Shown here piece by piece: positions 33,467 through 46,589 of a DNA stretch of 64,000 nt; position 1 is the first letter of the stretch, and every line of letters begins with the position of its first letter. The notes under the pieces were generated by a model, which was not told where the DNA came from, did no database searches, and saw nothing but the letters and a program-made list of their open reading frames with translations. Made by a program: the position numbers and the translations under genes. The stretch is from assembly GCA_963971425.1 (NCBI GenBank), contig OZ020521.1, forward strand, positions 1,738,501 through 1,802,500. The letters are read 5' to 3'. The DNA is from Bryoerythrophyllum caledonicum (lineage: Eukaryota; Streptophyta; Bryopsida; Pottiales; Pottiaceae).

Positions 33467-35258
33467 AGCATCATCAACATATCAACTTCTGCCTAAATCC
33501 TACCATGGTATAGAGACTGTGAGCTTCTTTGTATGAGCTTAGTAGTATGGCAGGCTTTTTGTTTCTATCATTTCTGTCAGTTAGTTGGACTCACCTCCAA
33601 TCTAACGTTCAACTTTCAATGAAGCTCATTTCCCTTTTATTTGCTTACTTTCCAGGAGTTTGCAGCAATTTGCAGCACTAGTTGCATTCTTCATTAGACC
33701 GGTTATTTTTTCTTCATCAGACGTCTTGATTCACGTGTAATTGCCACTTAGCACTCTTTCAACTTCTGAGGTCGCCCAAGTTGCATCTGCAGATTTCAGG
33801 ATGTAGCCACTTTGCTTTTGAAATTTGTTGTTTTGTAGCCATGTGTTGCATCATTTCTGTGAATTGTGTTGCCACTGTAAATCGCAAAATTGAAAAATTT
33901 GACTCTAGTGAATATCACATTTTCGCCTTCCAGCACTCCCAAAGTAGAGAAAGTGGCCACATGCATGCACTGTTCAAACAACTGAAGCAGCCATTCTCAC
34001 CTTGCACCCCCTAAAAAACTTGCCAAGTCGGCACTATTCCTAAAACCAAAATAAAAGGGTTGTTCAACATGCCCATGCCACTTTGGGCTCATAAGTCCTC
34101 AATGAGTTATAACCTCACTGTATTTATTATGGAATGGCATGCAAAACTAAGTCAAGACATGTGTTTGTACTTGAATAATTGGTTCTTATTATAACCTATG
34201 TGTGTGTCAACATAAACTCTATGACGGCTCATAAATTCCATGATGTATCTCCTCTATTTTTAAAATTGTGATTTCATTCAATGAGTTGCCAGCAATTGAC
34301 GGCCAAAGATCTGTTTCCAAGAACTTGACACTATTTATGAAATCTCAATTTTGTGTGCCATTCATTGAGCTGCACACCCGTCTCTCTATGAAAATACCAG
34401 TGTTCTCGCGAAGGCCTTGTGGCCAACTTTGTCCATCAGTCGGTAACACAGGCAAGAGAGGCTTCCTCAATGCAAGAAATGGTTGGCCCTATTTTCTTGA
34501 ACATGAACATTCCTCTCATCCGTGTGCAATCTTCGTGCCTCGTTACTGCAAAACTCTTGACATTTTTTATTCATTTCCATGTAGGAACTCAATATGATGT
34601 GTAAGACAGCCTAACAGCACTACGCCCTGACGAGGAAGGATTCAATGGAAAGGACATACGTGTTTCTACCTCAGTATATCAAACATCCCACCAACTCTCA
34701 CACTACATCATCTGTTCACATTTACAACGGAGAGGGCCACACGACGCCCGCAAGATGTAAGACAAATTACTTACCTATGTACGAAATTGCAAAAATACGT
34801 CCTTGCGAATAATCTCCTGGATTGGAACCTCCAAAACTCTTGATTAAAGAGCCTGACTACCAAAAACCCCCATTCTAAACTAGGAAGGAGACGTATGGAG
34901 CCAGAATTCTGTCCCTGACATCGACCTCTACATCTTATGTCTATTGGAGCCGAGTAACGTAACCCTTCGTAATAAGGTACAAAAGCAGCAGACCAAATGG
35001 GTCGGGAAACCAATATGAACTGCTGCGTGGTTTCGCCTATATACCTGTGTCTCAAAAGTTCCAGAGGATCATGGACTCTCCCAGTTATGTTCCTACACTC
35101 TTCTCTAGAAAGAGAGAAAAAAAAATATGAACCTAGGCAGTTCCTCAAAAATAAATGTGCACCGCAAAGCCGGAACCTTTTTCCACCTGAACGATTGTTC
35201 TGCAACCCCTGTGAATGTCGCTCCCTTGAGACAATCTCCAAACACCTGGTCAACGGTT
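33467..35258. other. Intergenic, between hAT pseudogene and ZNF598-like gene
   Basis: No convincing gene. The right part (from about 34.7 kb) should hold the 3' UTR of the minus-strand E3 ligase gene. A 163-codon minus-strand frame at 35262-34771 lies just past that gene's stop and has no recognisable domain. Confidence 0.45.
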
Positions 35259-38200
35259 TCAATTCTTTCGAGTGCCAGACACTAATTTGCTACCACCACC
35301 ATTGGCCCATGCTCCCCGACCAAAACCTCCCCTGACTTCAGTGGCAGGCACAGCAGGACTCCCAACATCAGATATGACTCCCCACGGATTTGGATTCGCC
35401 ACACTGTCCAGAAGAGCAGCTGCAGAGCCATCACCCAGTCGCACCCTCTGAAACTTCGACAGTTTCTTCTTGCGCTTGTCATTTCCTGCGCTGTTTCCTG
35501 ATCTGGAAGCAAGAGCCCATTCAGGGCCATCGTTGCCACACGCAACGCACTCAGGAGAGTCTCCTCGATTCTCTAATGTGCAAGCCTCACAGGTCCAGCA
35601 TTTGACTTGCCCGGAGCTTGCAGGTTGTTGCTCAGATGGAGGCTCCAACAGACTTCCTCCCGTTGCCTTGACCAACACCTTTGGCTTCCGGGTTGTAGAA
35701 CGGCTCTCTGCTGGTTCGGAAGTGTCTTCGTCTAAACTGGATTTCCCTTTCCCTGTGCGATACCCGTCTTTTGAAAGTACTTCTACTTCCGGCGGGGGTG
35801 CCCTGGTATTACTACTCCCTTCTAGTATTCCCTTCCCCTTTCCTGCTGTTGCAATTTTGGCTGACTGAGAAGAGCTGCTGGATGCGACCGGGGGGAATGC
35901 TCGTTCACGAGCAAGCTGCGCTGCGTGTGCGTCGATCAGCTCTTTCCCTTTCACAGGGTCAGGACAGAGCCTACCCAGTTCAGGGACTACAGAGGAAAGG
36001 CCCAGTCGGATGATGTGTTTATAGTAATCCAAAGTGTTCATCTCCCCATTCCTGAAGCGTGCTGACACGTCCTTGAAGTCGGCAAACGCTTGTTCATTAC
36101 CCCGGAGTCCCGTTTTGACGCTTTCAATCAACGCCTTGTTGCCTGCCTTCAACTCCTCGATAGTCAATTTCTGCACGTCTGGTGCATCTTTACCCCTGGT
36201 GCTTCCACTCGATACATCAGTAGTAGCACCACGTCCGTTAGCTGGTGGAGGTCTTGCGACAGAGACGGGCGGAAAAGATTCCTCTTGATTAGTGAAACTA
36301 GAGCCAGGTTGAGGTCTTCGATTAGGGCTTACACTTGTCCAACCTCCGCTGCTAGAGGGACGTGAACTGCTGGTAGCCCAGCTTCCACCCACAGTATCTC
36401 CATTCGTAGAAGATGGGCGCGAGCTAGATCCTGATGAAGGAGGCCTGGAGCCTGCACTGTTTAGGAGTCTGATACCGCTACCTCTTCCTCCACCGCCACC
36501 CAAGAGAGCAGCCATTGACGCTGGACCTTTCTGATTCTTCGCTTTGTGCTTGCCTTTACCAGCTCCTCCGGGCAGAGGCGGGAATGCAGATTCGACTAAC
36601 GTGGAAGGACCTGTTCCTGAGACAGCGCTGGCGTATCGTGAAGGGGGAGGCGCTTCTCCATCGACTAATTCACTTTCACTTTCACTAAGTGCAGCAAAAG
36701 AATTCTGACCCTCACGCGGTTCCCCAACGTTAGTACTTCCTGCTGAATCAGCGCCTGCAGCCATCGCCGCTGACTCACGGACTGCATCGTCTAGGATTGC
36801 CTGCTCTACACTTGCCTGAACAACTGCGTCTAAGCCATCAGAATCAAATTGCACAATCCCTCTTCGGCCTCTACCGCGACCGTACCCTTGCCGGCCGTTG
36901 TTCCCGCTGACTCTGCTACCCTCGCCACTGGAATTTTGCCCTGGTCTTCGAAACTCAAACACAACTGGAAGCTATCGCACGAAAAAAGCACGAACTTAGA
37001 ATGACTAATTTTCACAACCATGAAAAATGAGAACCAAAGCATGCCATGCGGCTTGTGGAAAAGACAGACGACTTTACCTGTAATGCAGCATTGCGTTGAG
37101 AGCGGGACATGCTACCTCCGTGTTGTTGGGCATTATGACGCTGAGTGTAATTGGCACACACAAATCACGTCAGTATATACAGCAGCACTTACAACTATCC
37201 GAAACAAGGTACTCATATAAAATAGTAGAAACTAAGACGTACCTTCAACTCAGCTTCACTGACGAAGACTATAAATTTCTTGCTTAAGCAATCGGGATGT
37301 TCACATAGCGAATGCTTATCTCGAAAATGCATCTGGTGAAGTCATAGAACACAACATCAACAAGCGTCAGATTAAGAAAACCACCAGACCTCGATACATT
37401 GAATGTTCAAACCCCAACTCGGAAAAACCAGTTTCGCTATCAGATACACCACTTTCACAAGCAAAACAGCAGCAAGCCACCACCATCAGACTTCAGTAAA
37501 GTCTTACCTCGAGGTCATCATAATTGCGGTAATACTCGAACTGGCCTGGCCTAGCTCTGCACACAGGAATGTAAGTAGTCGGTCAACGTATTGAATTAGG
37601 GCTCAATTATCTCACGAACCATCAGAGCCTGACCTGCAGAAATATGTTATCGACTTCATATAGTCTCAAAGCAGTAGTAGTCTCAAGAGCGAATTACCCT
37701 ACCGTTGACAAAGGTGGCATGTGTAATGTTCTGTGGACATATGCTGATACAGCTCGTGTTCCCCGTAAAAACGCTTCCTACAGAACTCACACATTGGGTG
37801 ACCAGTAAACCCTCCCCTCTCCTGTTCAGTCCCATCCACTTCAGAGTCACCCTTCTCAGAATGCCGATCCAGCTGACTTCTTGAGAACAAATTTTGTTCG
37901 CACACAAACACCTGTATCAACGAATATACAAGGTTAAAACCCATAGAAGCACGTACATAATTTCTCAATCTGAGTTCTGAGCTCCCAATGTCTACAATAC
38001 CAAAATCTCAAAGAAACAACACAAATCTCAATCTAAATTCTGAGCTCTCAATGTACACAATAACCAGCTCTACAGGAACCTGCATTAGCTCAAGCGGCAA
38101 TCGCAAGAAGAATCCGATTCAAAGAGCTTAAGCACAGCAGAAATTTATGACAGCATGAAGAAAGTCCGGATGATGCTTTTCTCTGCACAAGCGTGACCAC

Positions 38201-38801
38201 GGAAGAACATCATCGAGACGACGGTCCTACCTTCCGCCCTTTTAAACAGAGTTCGCACATAATGAGTTTGTGAAATTGAAAGAGATGGCGTCGCAGAGAC
38301 TCAATGCTCTTGAAAATGTGACCCTTTTTAACCGCACCCTTTGGTAGAGGCTCGTCTGGAGGAGGCGGAGCGCACTCTTCGCACACTCTGCATGACAGCC
38401 GGCACATGGCCTTGATCCGCCGGAACGGCTCCTCATCATCGAAGTACGCCTGCACGCTCTCCTCATACCAAAGCCGAGTCCCGCCCTTGTCCTTGCGCCG
38501 CAGCTCCGCTTCCAGCCCCTCGAAATCCGTCACCACCTTGGTATAATCCCCGAGCGCCTGCCACACCACAAAAAGCAGCAGATCAGAAACCAAAACCCTA
38601 ATTGCGCTAATTCCCAATCCCTAGGCCACGAACCTTGGTGACAAACACGCTGGGGCAGTTCTGCTTGCAAATGCAGCAGCGCGGGTCCTCCATGACGAAG
38701 CGCATGCGCGCCGTGCACTCGTAGCACACCTCCCGGTGGCCGCACTGGCCATACGCCACCCACACAAGCGGCTCCGCGCACACAGCACAGCAGTCCTCCA
38801 T
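35259..38801 (-). CDS. ZNF598/Hel2-type RING E3 ubiquitin ligase (ribosome quality control)
   Basis: Seven exons on the minus strand: 38801-38634, 38557-38231, 37911-37703, 37556-37508, 37332-37243, 37140-37078, 36971-35259. The product is 872 aa with consistent phases. In animals and yeast this ligase ubiquitinates small-subunit proteins of collided ribosomes. The RING is at residues 5-45 (C5, C8, C20, H22, C26, C29, C42, C45), followed by 'ALGDYTKVV' and a chain of C2H2-type fingers: 'MCELCLKGRK', 'VFVCEQNLFSRSQLDRH', 'CEFCRKRFYGEHELYQH', 'YTCHLCQ' and 'CEHPDC...RHNAQQH'. This is the standard family order. The long last exon is Gly/Ser/Pro-rich. Near residues 760-787 it has a RanBP2-type zinc finger (WTCEACTLEN...CVACG), which I do not remember in yeast Hel2. 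The start is the Met just before the RING. Confidence 0.92.
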
Positions 38802-40429
38802 GGCTGGCGCTGAAGAATCGCACGGAAAACAAGAAAACCTCTCCTCCCGTCTACCCTTCTCACTCGCAGCCTGCCCCTCGCCCTCGTTCCGAAACTCCGA
38901 CAATAATCAGTGCTCCCCCAAAAACAAACCCTAAGAGGAGGGGTGCGGAAGCGCAGGGCAGGATGGCGGACCCCGAATGTACGCCTGAAGCAGATTCAGG
39001 GCGTGACGGGTTTGGGGGCTTCGGAATTTTGGTAGATTTGGTGGGGGCGTGCGGACTTGTGGCGCGTGTGCCTCTGTCCACTTTGATTTTGAGGCCTCTT
39101 CAGCTTTTGCTTTTTCTTTTTACTTTGTCGGAGCAGATCAAATACTTACTTTGGTGAATTCTAATGTTTCAGTTTTACCATTTTCATTCAACATGGATAA
39201 GTTTTGCATGGGTAAGTCGGGGCCTTGCGTTCCACTTCACTTGTGGGCCACGCCTCCAACGAAGTCAATATGGAAAGACTCACGTACCACTACGTGGTAC
39301 TGTATACCCATTCACAATATATTTCTATCTCTATTACAATCAATAAAGAAACTAGTAAGCTTATATATGTAGGTATATAGTTTCAAGGTAAATGTATCAA
39401 GGTAAAAGCGTGAAATTTTCTAAAGCTTGACTGCACGCACACACTCACATAACCAGTTCTATTATGTAAATTGATTCATATATGTAGTAGAAGGAGAGGA
39501 AGAAGATAGAGAAGAAGAAGAAGTAGGGCTTCGGTCTTTAGTGGAGGCCAGCATGAATGTTGTGTTTGTTTGCTCCACCACTAAGTTGATGTCCACCGGA
39601 CAAGGGATTAGTAGTATAGAACTACTTCCTCCTCCTAATAATACACACTATATAATAGAAACTAGATATACAAATAGAAGATATAAAAGATGAATAGATC
39701 ATTATAGAAATATGTATATATATGGATGGATAATCTAAAACTTAGAAAATAAATATAAATTAATTAATTAAAATCATGAACCTTGTCCCAATACCATGTC
39801 TCGACTCGAGGCCATGTCCTCGTGGATCTTGGCCACTGGATGGGTATCTTATTGTTTTCTTTTACAGAGAGAGAGATGGCTTTGTACCCGAGTGGTGGCC
39901 AAGACTCGCCTGGAATAGATTTCGCATTGCAAAACATATGTAAAAACCAGGACATGGAAACGAGTGTCAGGACCAAGTTAAGACTCCATCATGGCATATG
40001 TCGCATTTCTGTAACTGAGCGACGCTATCTTGTGAGTGGCGAGCAGAATTTTTTTAGAAAATTGGAAAAAGAATGGCAATTAATTTTTTTTAAATGTGAA
40101 ATTTCGACACAACTACTAATTTTCAAGGCAAATTTTGAAAATTTTATTAAATTAAGAAATTATCCTATAACCGTGGACACTTGTTTTTTCCATTTTTTTC
40201 TATCTCTATTCTCGTACTTCGGTTAGAATCCTTTTTTTACATTTATTTTTTGAATAATCTGCATTTGTATGAAGCCATATTTGGAGTCTAAAAAGAGTTT
40301 ATGATTTGCAAATGACACTATCGTGCTAATTTATTTTAGTATATTAGTTTAGCATCGGTTGAATTAATTCTTTATAAACATTGTAGTCATTTGGACAAAA
40401 TGGGTACCAACAATTTAGGAGAAGGTATT
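38802..40429. other. 5' flank of the E3 ligase gene, then AT-rich intergenic DNA
   Basis: The first 300 bp are GC-rich and should contain the minus-strand promoter. Beyond about 39.2 kb the sequence is very AT-rich with simple stretches such as (GAA)n near 39500. A plus-strand frame of 147 codons at 39783-40226 shows no recognisable domain. Confidence 0.4.
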
Positions 40430-40530
40430 AGGGTGGTACTACAAAGTTATCAAACGGATATCACCATAGTATTACATGGATATCACATAAGACATCAATG
40501 GGCATTACATGGATATCACCTAGGTTCAAT
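40430..40530. repeat. Short array of 'GGATATCACC(T)AGGTATTACAT' motif
   Basis: Degenerate units such as 'acatggatatcaccta' occur four to five times. The same motif fills a stretch inside the TTAA element at 19308-20344 and another at 51985-52095. It may mark decayed copies of that element, whose ends I cannot find here. Confidence 0.5.
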
Positions 40531-42069
40531 GTTGACTATGCAAATTAATTGGTCATAACAATCTTAGTACATAGATGAACTATATTCATGTCTACGTCTA
40601 TGACTTTGCAACTCTACATTGGAGCAACCGAAGATTGTTGATATTTCTGAGAAGTATGATAGCATCGCCTATCTCATTCTTGGATAGCAATGTTGGCAAG
40701 CTCTAGGATTCGCATGACTTCGTTCAAGCTATAGCTTGGAGCATGCATAAATAAATCCTTGTTGTAATCCATTTTACAAAGATATTGTAAGATGTAATAC
40801 ACATGCTTGCAATACTTCCATTGTCCCTTCTTCTCCAACACCTCCTATGTAGGAGAGGAACACCGTGGAAGATCTGTGAAGGTGATGCAATAGGACTTGT
40901 TCTTCTCTGTATCAAGAATAATAATCCATCCCCATCTAGATACGGCATGGCATAGAGGTTGGAGACGTAATAATTATTTGTAAGCGCGGCGCTTGACCAC
41001 TTGTTGCACTGCTCATATGTTAGAACATTTGTTGTTCTATGAATCGCATAGCCGTTTCGGAAGGTGTGGTAAGAATTTGGATTCACTGGAACACGAAAGT
41101 GCAATCGCGGAAGATGCATGTCTATTCACACTTGGAATTGTCTTCGTGGTGAAAGAACTCCACGTTGTTGCAACTAGAAACCTGCTTTTTCCAACGCTAG
41201 TACTTCCTGCACTGTTAATTTAGTGTCAAACTTCACAGGCCACATCATTGGAACAACTCGCCAATCAACCACAAACGGTTTCCTTGACCCCTTCACACAA
41301 CAACTAATGTCATCGGGACAAAACCAAAATTTAGGTGAGACATTCCGTGGTGATCAGTAATCTTTCTTAAGTCCGGCATATGTGAGGGATGGAGTCCCAT
41401 GACTCCCATGCCCAATCTTAGTGTTGCATTGGACACCATTGTGAGCTTGCAAGGCTTGGCATTTTTTAGCAAACTTTTTTGAGAGGCGGGCAATGTGCCA
41501 CTTCGATGGATCAGAATCCGATTCCAAAACGGATGTTGTATGCTAGACACCGGACTCTTGTCTAGTAAGGTCCTTGTAATGTGGAAATTTACCACTTCAA
41601 GAAAACACCCAAGCTTACACGCTTACACACAAATGTCATTAGGATTCGCTCTAGGGGATGATCATACGTTTAATTTTAAGTAATATGACTTTAAATATTT
41701 GGTTAAGTTGTCTTTTAATTGAATATTTAAGGTTTAAGTGTCATTTTTAAGGGGAGTAGGGTTGTTAGCATCACTCTTATGGGGTACATATATATAAAGT
41801 TAAAACCCAAGGATCTCTCGTGCCTAATGAAGGTACATTAGTCCTTTTAAGATTGTGCCTGTGTCCCAACTCCTAGACCTATGCCACGCTGGGCTAATGG
41901 AAGATTCCATTAAACTCAATGCATTGGTTCTTTAATTAAATTCTTTTATAAACCAATTATTACCTCATGCAATAAACGCTCCTCTTTACACGTCCGTCCA
42001 CTCGGCCCGTGCGGATACGTTCTTAAAACAAGTGTTAGTTTCACAAAACACGCACAAGTTACGAGTAAT
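40531..42069. other. Intergenic with decayed minus-strand coding-like sequence
   Basis: Minus-strand frames at 41595-41293 and 41119-40724 (100 and 131 codons) have protein-like composition but no family I can name. They may be pieces of the same kind of transposon as the pseudogene at 45661-43480. They are separated by stops. Confidence 0.35.
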
Positions 42070-42477
42070 CTTAAGACAGGCACTTCCCGCGCTCTATTAT
42101 TAAGAACTACCTCTTATTTCTTAAGGTCTTAAGACGACATTTACACTCATACTCGTCTTTCTTAAGATTTAACACTCAGCTCAACTGTAAGAAAACTGAT
42201 TACCACTGGATTGTCCTATCTCTATAGACTCTAAATACTTAAGGACGCTCCTTAAAGGTATCAATTCCTTAAGAAATCCTCTCTTGAAGATTCACACTTT
42301 GTCTTAAGAATACTGATTGTATCTGCGTCCGCTTAAGGAATGCTTAAAGACTTAAGATCTACATCACTTAAAATGTCCAATTCCTTAAGACCGTAGCAAT
42401 ACATGCTAAACTCACGCTTTTATAAAGATTTATCTAATACTTGCATTTTAGACTAAATTAGCACTTCTTGTCTTAAG
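42070..42477. repeat. Cluster of eleven CTTAAG palindromes
   Basis: CTTAAG occurs at 42070, 42120, 42128, 42161, 42238, 42268, 42303, 42332, 42351, 42384 and 42472, eleven times in about 410 bp. Spacing is irregular (8-88 bp) and the sequence between sites is mostly not repeated. Near-matches (CTTAAA, CTTGAAG) occur as well. Confidence 0.8.
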
Positions 42478-43479
42478 ACTCCAACTTAATATTTCCCGTC
42501 CAACGGTTAAATAACATTCTAATTCTCATGATGACTCTCCATCATTTCCATGCATACCTCTAATTACTATCACATCAACTTAAAGGTATTTATGCATGGT
42601 TCATTCAATCACATTGTACAATTCAATGATACATTAATTCCACATATTTAATTATGATTTAATTATAAAGTACAATATGTCACATAATCAATTAACAATG
42701 ATTAGAGTATTGCTCTAATCTATTATATGAAGTTCAAATGTATTGCATTTATGCATAGTACTTGACTCACTATTAAGACTTATTATAATGCAATCACACA
42801 TAATTATAATCACAATTCAACACAACACAAGTAATTAACAATACTTGGTTAATAAAAAAGAGTCTTACAACCATAAGATCTCTCATACTAGCTTCCATTC
42901 ACAAGCTAGGGCTCACTCCGTCTTCACTCGAGGTAATGGCCAAGAATGCTAAATATTCAAGCTAGTCATTCTACTTAACATCCAAGAGGTACACCTCTTG
43001 GCAAACGATTTTCCCTAGGATTAACCATTAGGATTAACTCCACTGAATCTTCACATCTCTTCATATCTATTCATGAAAAGGTACACCCTACCCAAAGGGT
43101 GTGAGTTCAACCCTTTTCCCATTATTTCCTATTTCTTGGATATGAATAGGTATTTTCCACTTAATTAACTACTTAGTGTAGACTTAATCATTATTTTTCT
43201 TAAATTCTTCATATATCTACAACCCTTTTTACACTTAATTTTTGGAAAAAATCTATTTCTGTCATTTTGGCTCTACAGTCCTCTTCAATATGCGCTCGAG
43301 TCACCCTTCGGCCATCACGGGGGATACAATAGTTTACTGTATCTGATTTGCAGGAATCGTGGGTGGAAAGAGGTGGCATGTCAAGCTTGCGCTTCGTGGA
43401 TTCAAAAATTTAAGCACCTTCTAAGTCGACGGTCCTCATTAGTAGATCCTCAGCTCCAGGGAAGTTCCTAACAGCCTCA
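42478..43479. other. AT-rich intergenic DNA
   Basis: Very AT-rich to about 42.9 kb, then somewhat more mixed. I see no open frame of note, RNA gene or transposon terminus. Confidence 0.5.
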
Positions 43480-45661
43480 ACTATGAGTTTTGGAGTCACC
43501 TGATTGTTGAGTAGAGCGCAAACGAAGCGTACCTTTGTTAGGACCTTTACCAGACGTGTCACCTTTCAACCATGCACGGTACAAAGTAATTTGAATGAAA
43601 GTACGCATGAGGTCCTCCACAGTTGCTGTGTACGGAAACACGTCATCATATTTCCGGATTGTTGTGGACAATTTCAGCAAGGTTGCAGGATGGCATGTCG
43701 GATCTTTCGTCAAGTGTGAGATCCTAAATAAACACAACAATTGTGATTAATATGATCTAATCTCTTTCTCTTAAAGTGAGCACTGGAGGTTACATATTTC
43801 AAAGTGAGAAAGAGTACTCAGAAGCTGCATAGCACGAGCCCATTGCCGATAATGGAAGTGCCAAAAAGCCATTCAATCCTCTAGAGCTCAGCGTCTAGTT
43901 TCGATAGTCGCAACGGAAGACACCCACCACCCACAAATTACATTGTACTGAGCTTTAGCCTCCTTTTTAGTCTTCTCATTTTTCCAGATTTTGTAGAGGG
44001 CAATGTGTTGCTGTTGGAAGTCGAGAAGAATGCTTCTCATAGCAGCTCGCTGAAGACACTTGGTTCAATGGAATAAACAAGTCTATTTTTTATTCTCCAT
44101 GGGCTTGTCTTTGTCGCCGTTTCCATAAACTCGTCGAATAGCATGTCAATTTGCACCAGTGTTGTCTGCCACAAATCCTTTGAAGTTTCTCTCTTTTTGC
44201 CCATGGTTCTTGATTGTATCATTCAAGTTTTCCCAGAACAATTATTGGGCTTCAGCGTCCTCCAATTCCATGTTGCACATGGCAATTGTCATAACTCTAC
44301 AATAGTTATTGTCGTACACATGACATGCCATGGTAGTCCAGTCTTTGACCCGCTTAACATGATATAACATCAGCCAACAATCATGAAGGTCCCCTCCAAT
44401 TTGCATACATTTAACAAGGTCAACACTACTACTGGGACGATCAACAGACATTTAAATACAAAAACTTTACATCTAGATTTACCCGAGAACTTGTTCTTAT
44501 GGATGAATTCAAACTTTAATGACTCTTTCAGGTCCTTGATGTTGTCCATTACTCCCATTCCTCCGCTATAGAACCTCTTTTGCGTTGATATAAAATTTCT
44601 ATTGTTTGGAGACGAGAGAGTCTCAAATTGGTCAAGGACAGCATCCATTGAGACTCCTTCAAGGCTCAACGATTTGGAGCCCAAATGGATCAAGTAGTTG
44701 GAGAGGAAAGTCTTGCTTGCAACCATGACTATTGCTGAGTTGATAGCCTTTGGTGTTGAACTTCCTTTGCAATGCAGTCGTGCATGACGTCCATTGCGTT
44801 TTGATCAATGCCTTTTGAGATGGGATGATAATGATGTCTAAGATGAATGACTACATGAGAAAGCTTAGGATCAGTTGAACTCACGTAGTAGATACGAGCA
44901 TTACAAAACGCTAGACAAATTGGAGTAATTTGGCAAAGCTTATATGCCAATGTCGACTTCTCGGAAGGTGCATCTTTGACTGGAAATAGTGTAAAGGTTG
45001 TCCCGCTCCACTCGGTTTGATTTGTTTGACCTTTGTTCATGGCACCTGCACTTATAGTCATAAGTTGGATTTAGGCATTGGAGATGTCCGGTACAAGTTG
45101 ACTTCTCGTACATCAGGCAGAGATTGTTCTTGATGTTTGTAGCCATCACCCTCGACCATCCATGGCTGTTGTATTGTTTATTCATCCGATCGAGGCCTCC
45201 TTCAAACTATGTGGGAATCCCGTCCAGTAGAGGTGGCAGTTCAAATATCATGTCTTTGTTGTATTTTGGAGGCAAATACTTTACTTAATCAAGTTTCAGA
45301 CTATGAAAATCAATATGTGCCAACTTTGACCCAGAACCCTTCATGTTATAGGTTCTACGGACATGCGCAAGAATACTGCAAATGGTTTTTGAACTAGGAT
45401 GGACTAGGCCCTTCCCTAGAGAAACGGATGGAGACATTTTGATTTGGAGAGAGGTGGGATAGATAAATTGGGATGGATTGACTCTTGAGACTTGAAAGGA
45501 TTATTTGACTCTCTGAGGTTCACATCAAAGAGATCATCTTCTTTACTGTCGCCAAGAATGTGGACGCTAAGGCTTAATCGTGTGCCCAAACTAGAAACAA
45601 GTATCGTATTACCAGACTCTTGTGGAGGGATTGTAACGGCGGTGGATGCATGTTTGGACAT
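43480..45661 (-). pseudogene. MULE-like DDE transposase pseudogene
   Basis: The minus strand reads in broken frames. From 45185 there is a zinc-finger-like N-terminal segment ('TCTGHLQCLNPTYDYKC') and a His-rich motif ('VVIHLRHHYHPISKG') like the WRKY-GCM-type finger of MULEs. Near 44430-44250 follow 'KRVKDWTTMACHVYDNNYCR' and then 'VMTIAMCNMELEDAEAQ'. Near 44200-44060 comes 'FKGFVADNTGANW', a candidate second catalytic Asp region. The frame at 45661-45416 may be the N-terminus and that at 43740-43477 the C-terminal part. Stops and shifts separate all segments. I have seen this sequence style in hypothetical proteins of mosses and other non-seed plants. The MULE label is inference from the finger and spacing. 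Confidence 0.55.
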
Positions 45662-46589
45662 TTGAGCATGTGAGACTCCATAAATTTTGAATGAACCTTA
45701 ACATTAATTCCAACAAAATCCTATGGCATTACGATATTTTATTTGATAAATAGACTAGACATGATCTATGATAGTGTCCAAGACTTTCTCTTCGATATGA
45801 ACTATTCTAATCATGTATCCAAAACAAAGATAAAGCAAAGACTTAGAGACAATGACATTGCCATCGAGGCCAACGGCCATGACAAAAAGTACGCCTCCAT
45901 GATGGGAAGTAAGAGATGCCATGAGCATAGATTGTCAAAATTGATGTTAGGCTGACGAGTTTGTACGAGAACTGATGAGAGTAAGATTGAAGGACATATT
46001 TTCCTCTTCCCGCAGTCGGGTGGAGAGGAGCCCACCTTGAAAATATGCGAGATATCTGGCTGCGACTTTTAATAGTCTACTATGGAGTTCCGTAAAATCT
46101 TGAAATCTTCAGTCTTCAGTCTTCAAACTCCTCCTCGTTGGCCTATCATGTGGTGGTTCTAAAGCGTTAAGGGTAAGGGTGGGTGATAAGAAACCACCGC
46201 CTCGGATGGGTAAAACGGGACGGCCAGACCACGAGCTGAAATCGTCCGAATCATTAGCACCTAAATTTCAAATCCACTGTGACCAACAATCGTGTTTCAC
46301 CAATGGGAACAACATAAATACGACCGTGTGGGTGATCAACCCCACTTCGCCGCAACAAAATTTACGAAACAGAATTGAAAACAACTAGTCTCTAAATCCA
46401 ACTGGGAATAGCAAAATAAAGACAACGAACCTCCAAATCCGGCTAGGAATAACAAGCAACAAGCCACAACGCACGAGTCTTCATGTCTTCCAGTCTTGAA
46501 GTATTCAAAAACACAAAGAAATTCAAAAGAAGTGCTAAAAACATTAAGGGAAAGCTTCCACCAAGGTTGTATCTTTCAAACAGGTGCCA
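45662..46589. other. Intergenic, no recognisable feature
   Basis: Short plus-strand frames at 45743-45955 and 46179-46388 have no domain I know. The stretch may belong to the 5' part of the minus-strand MULE-like element. Confidence 0.4.
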
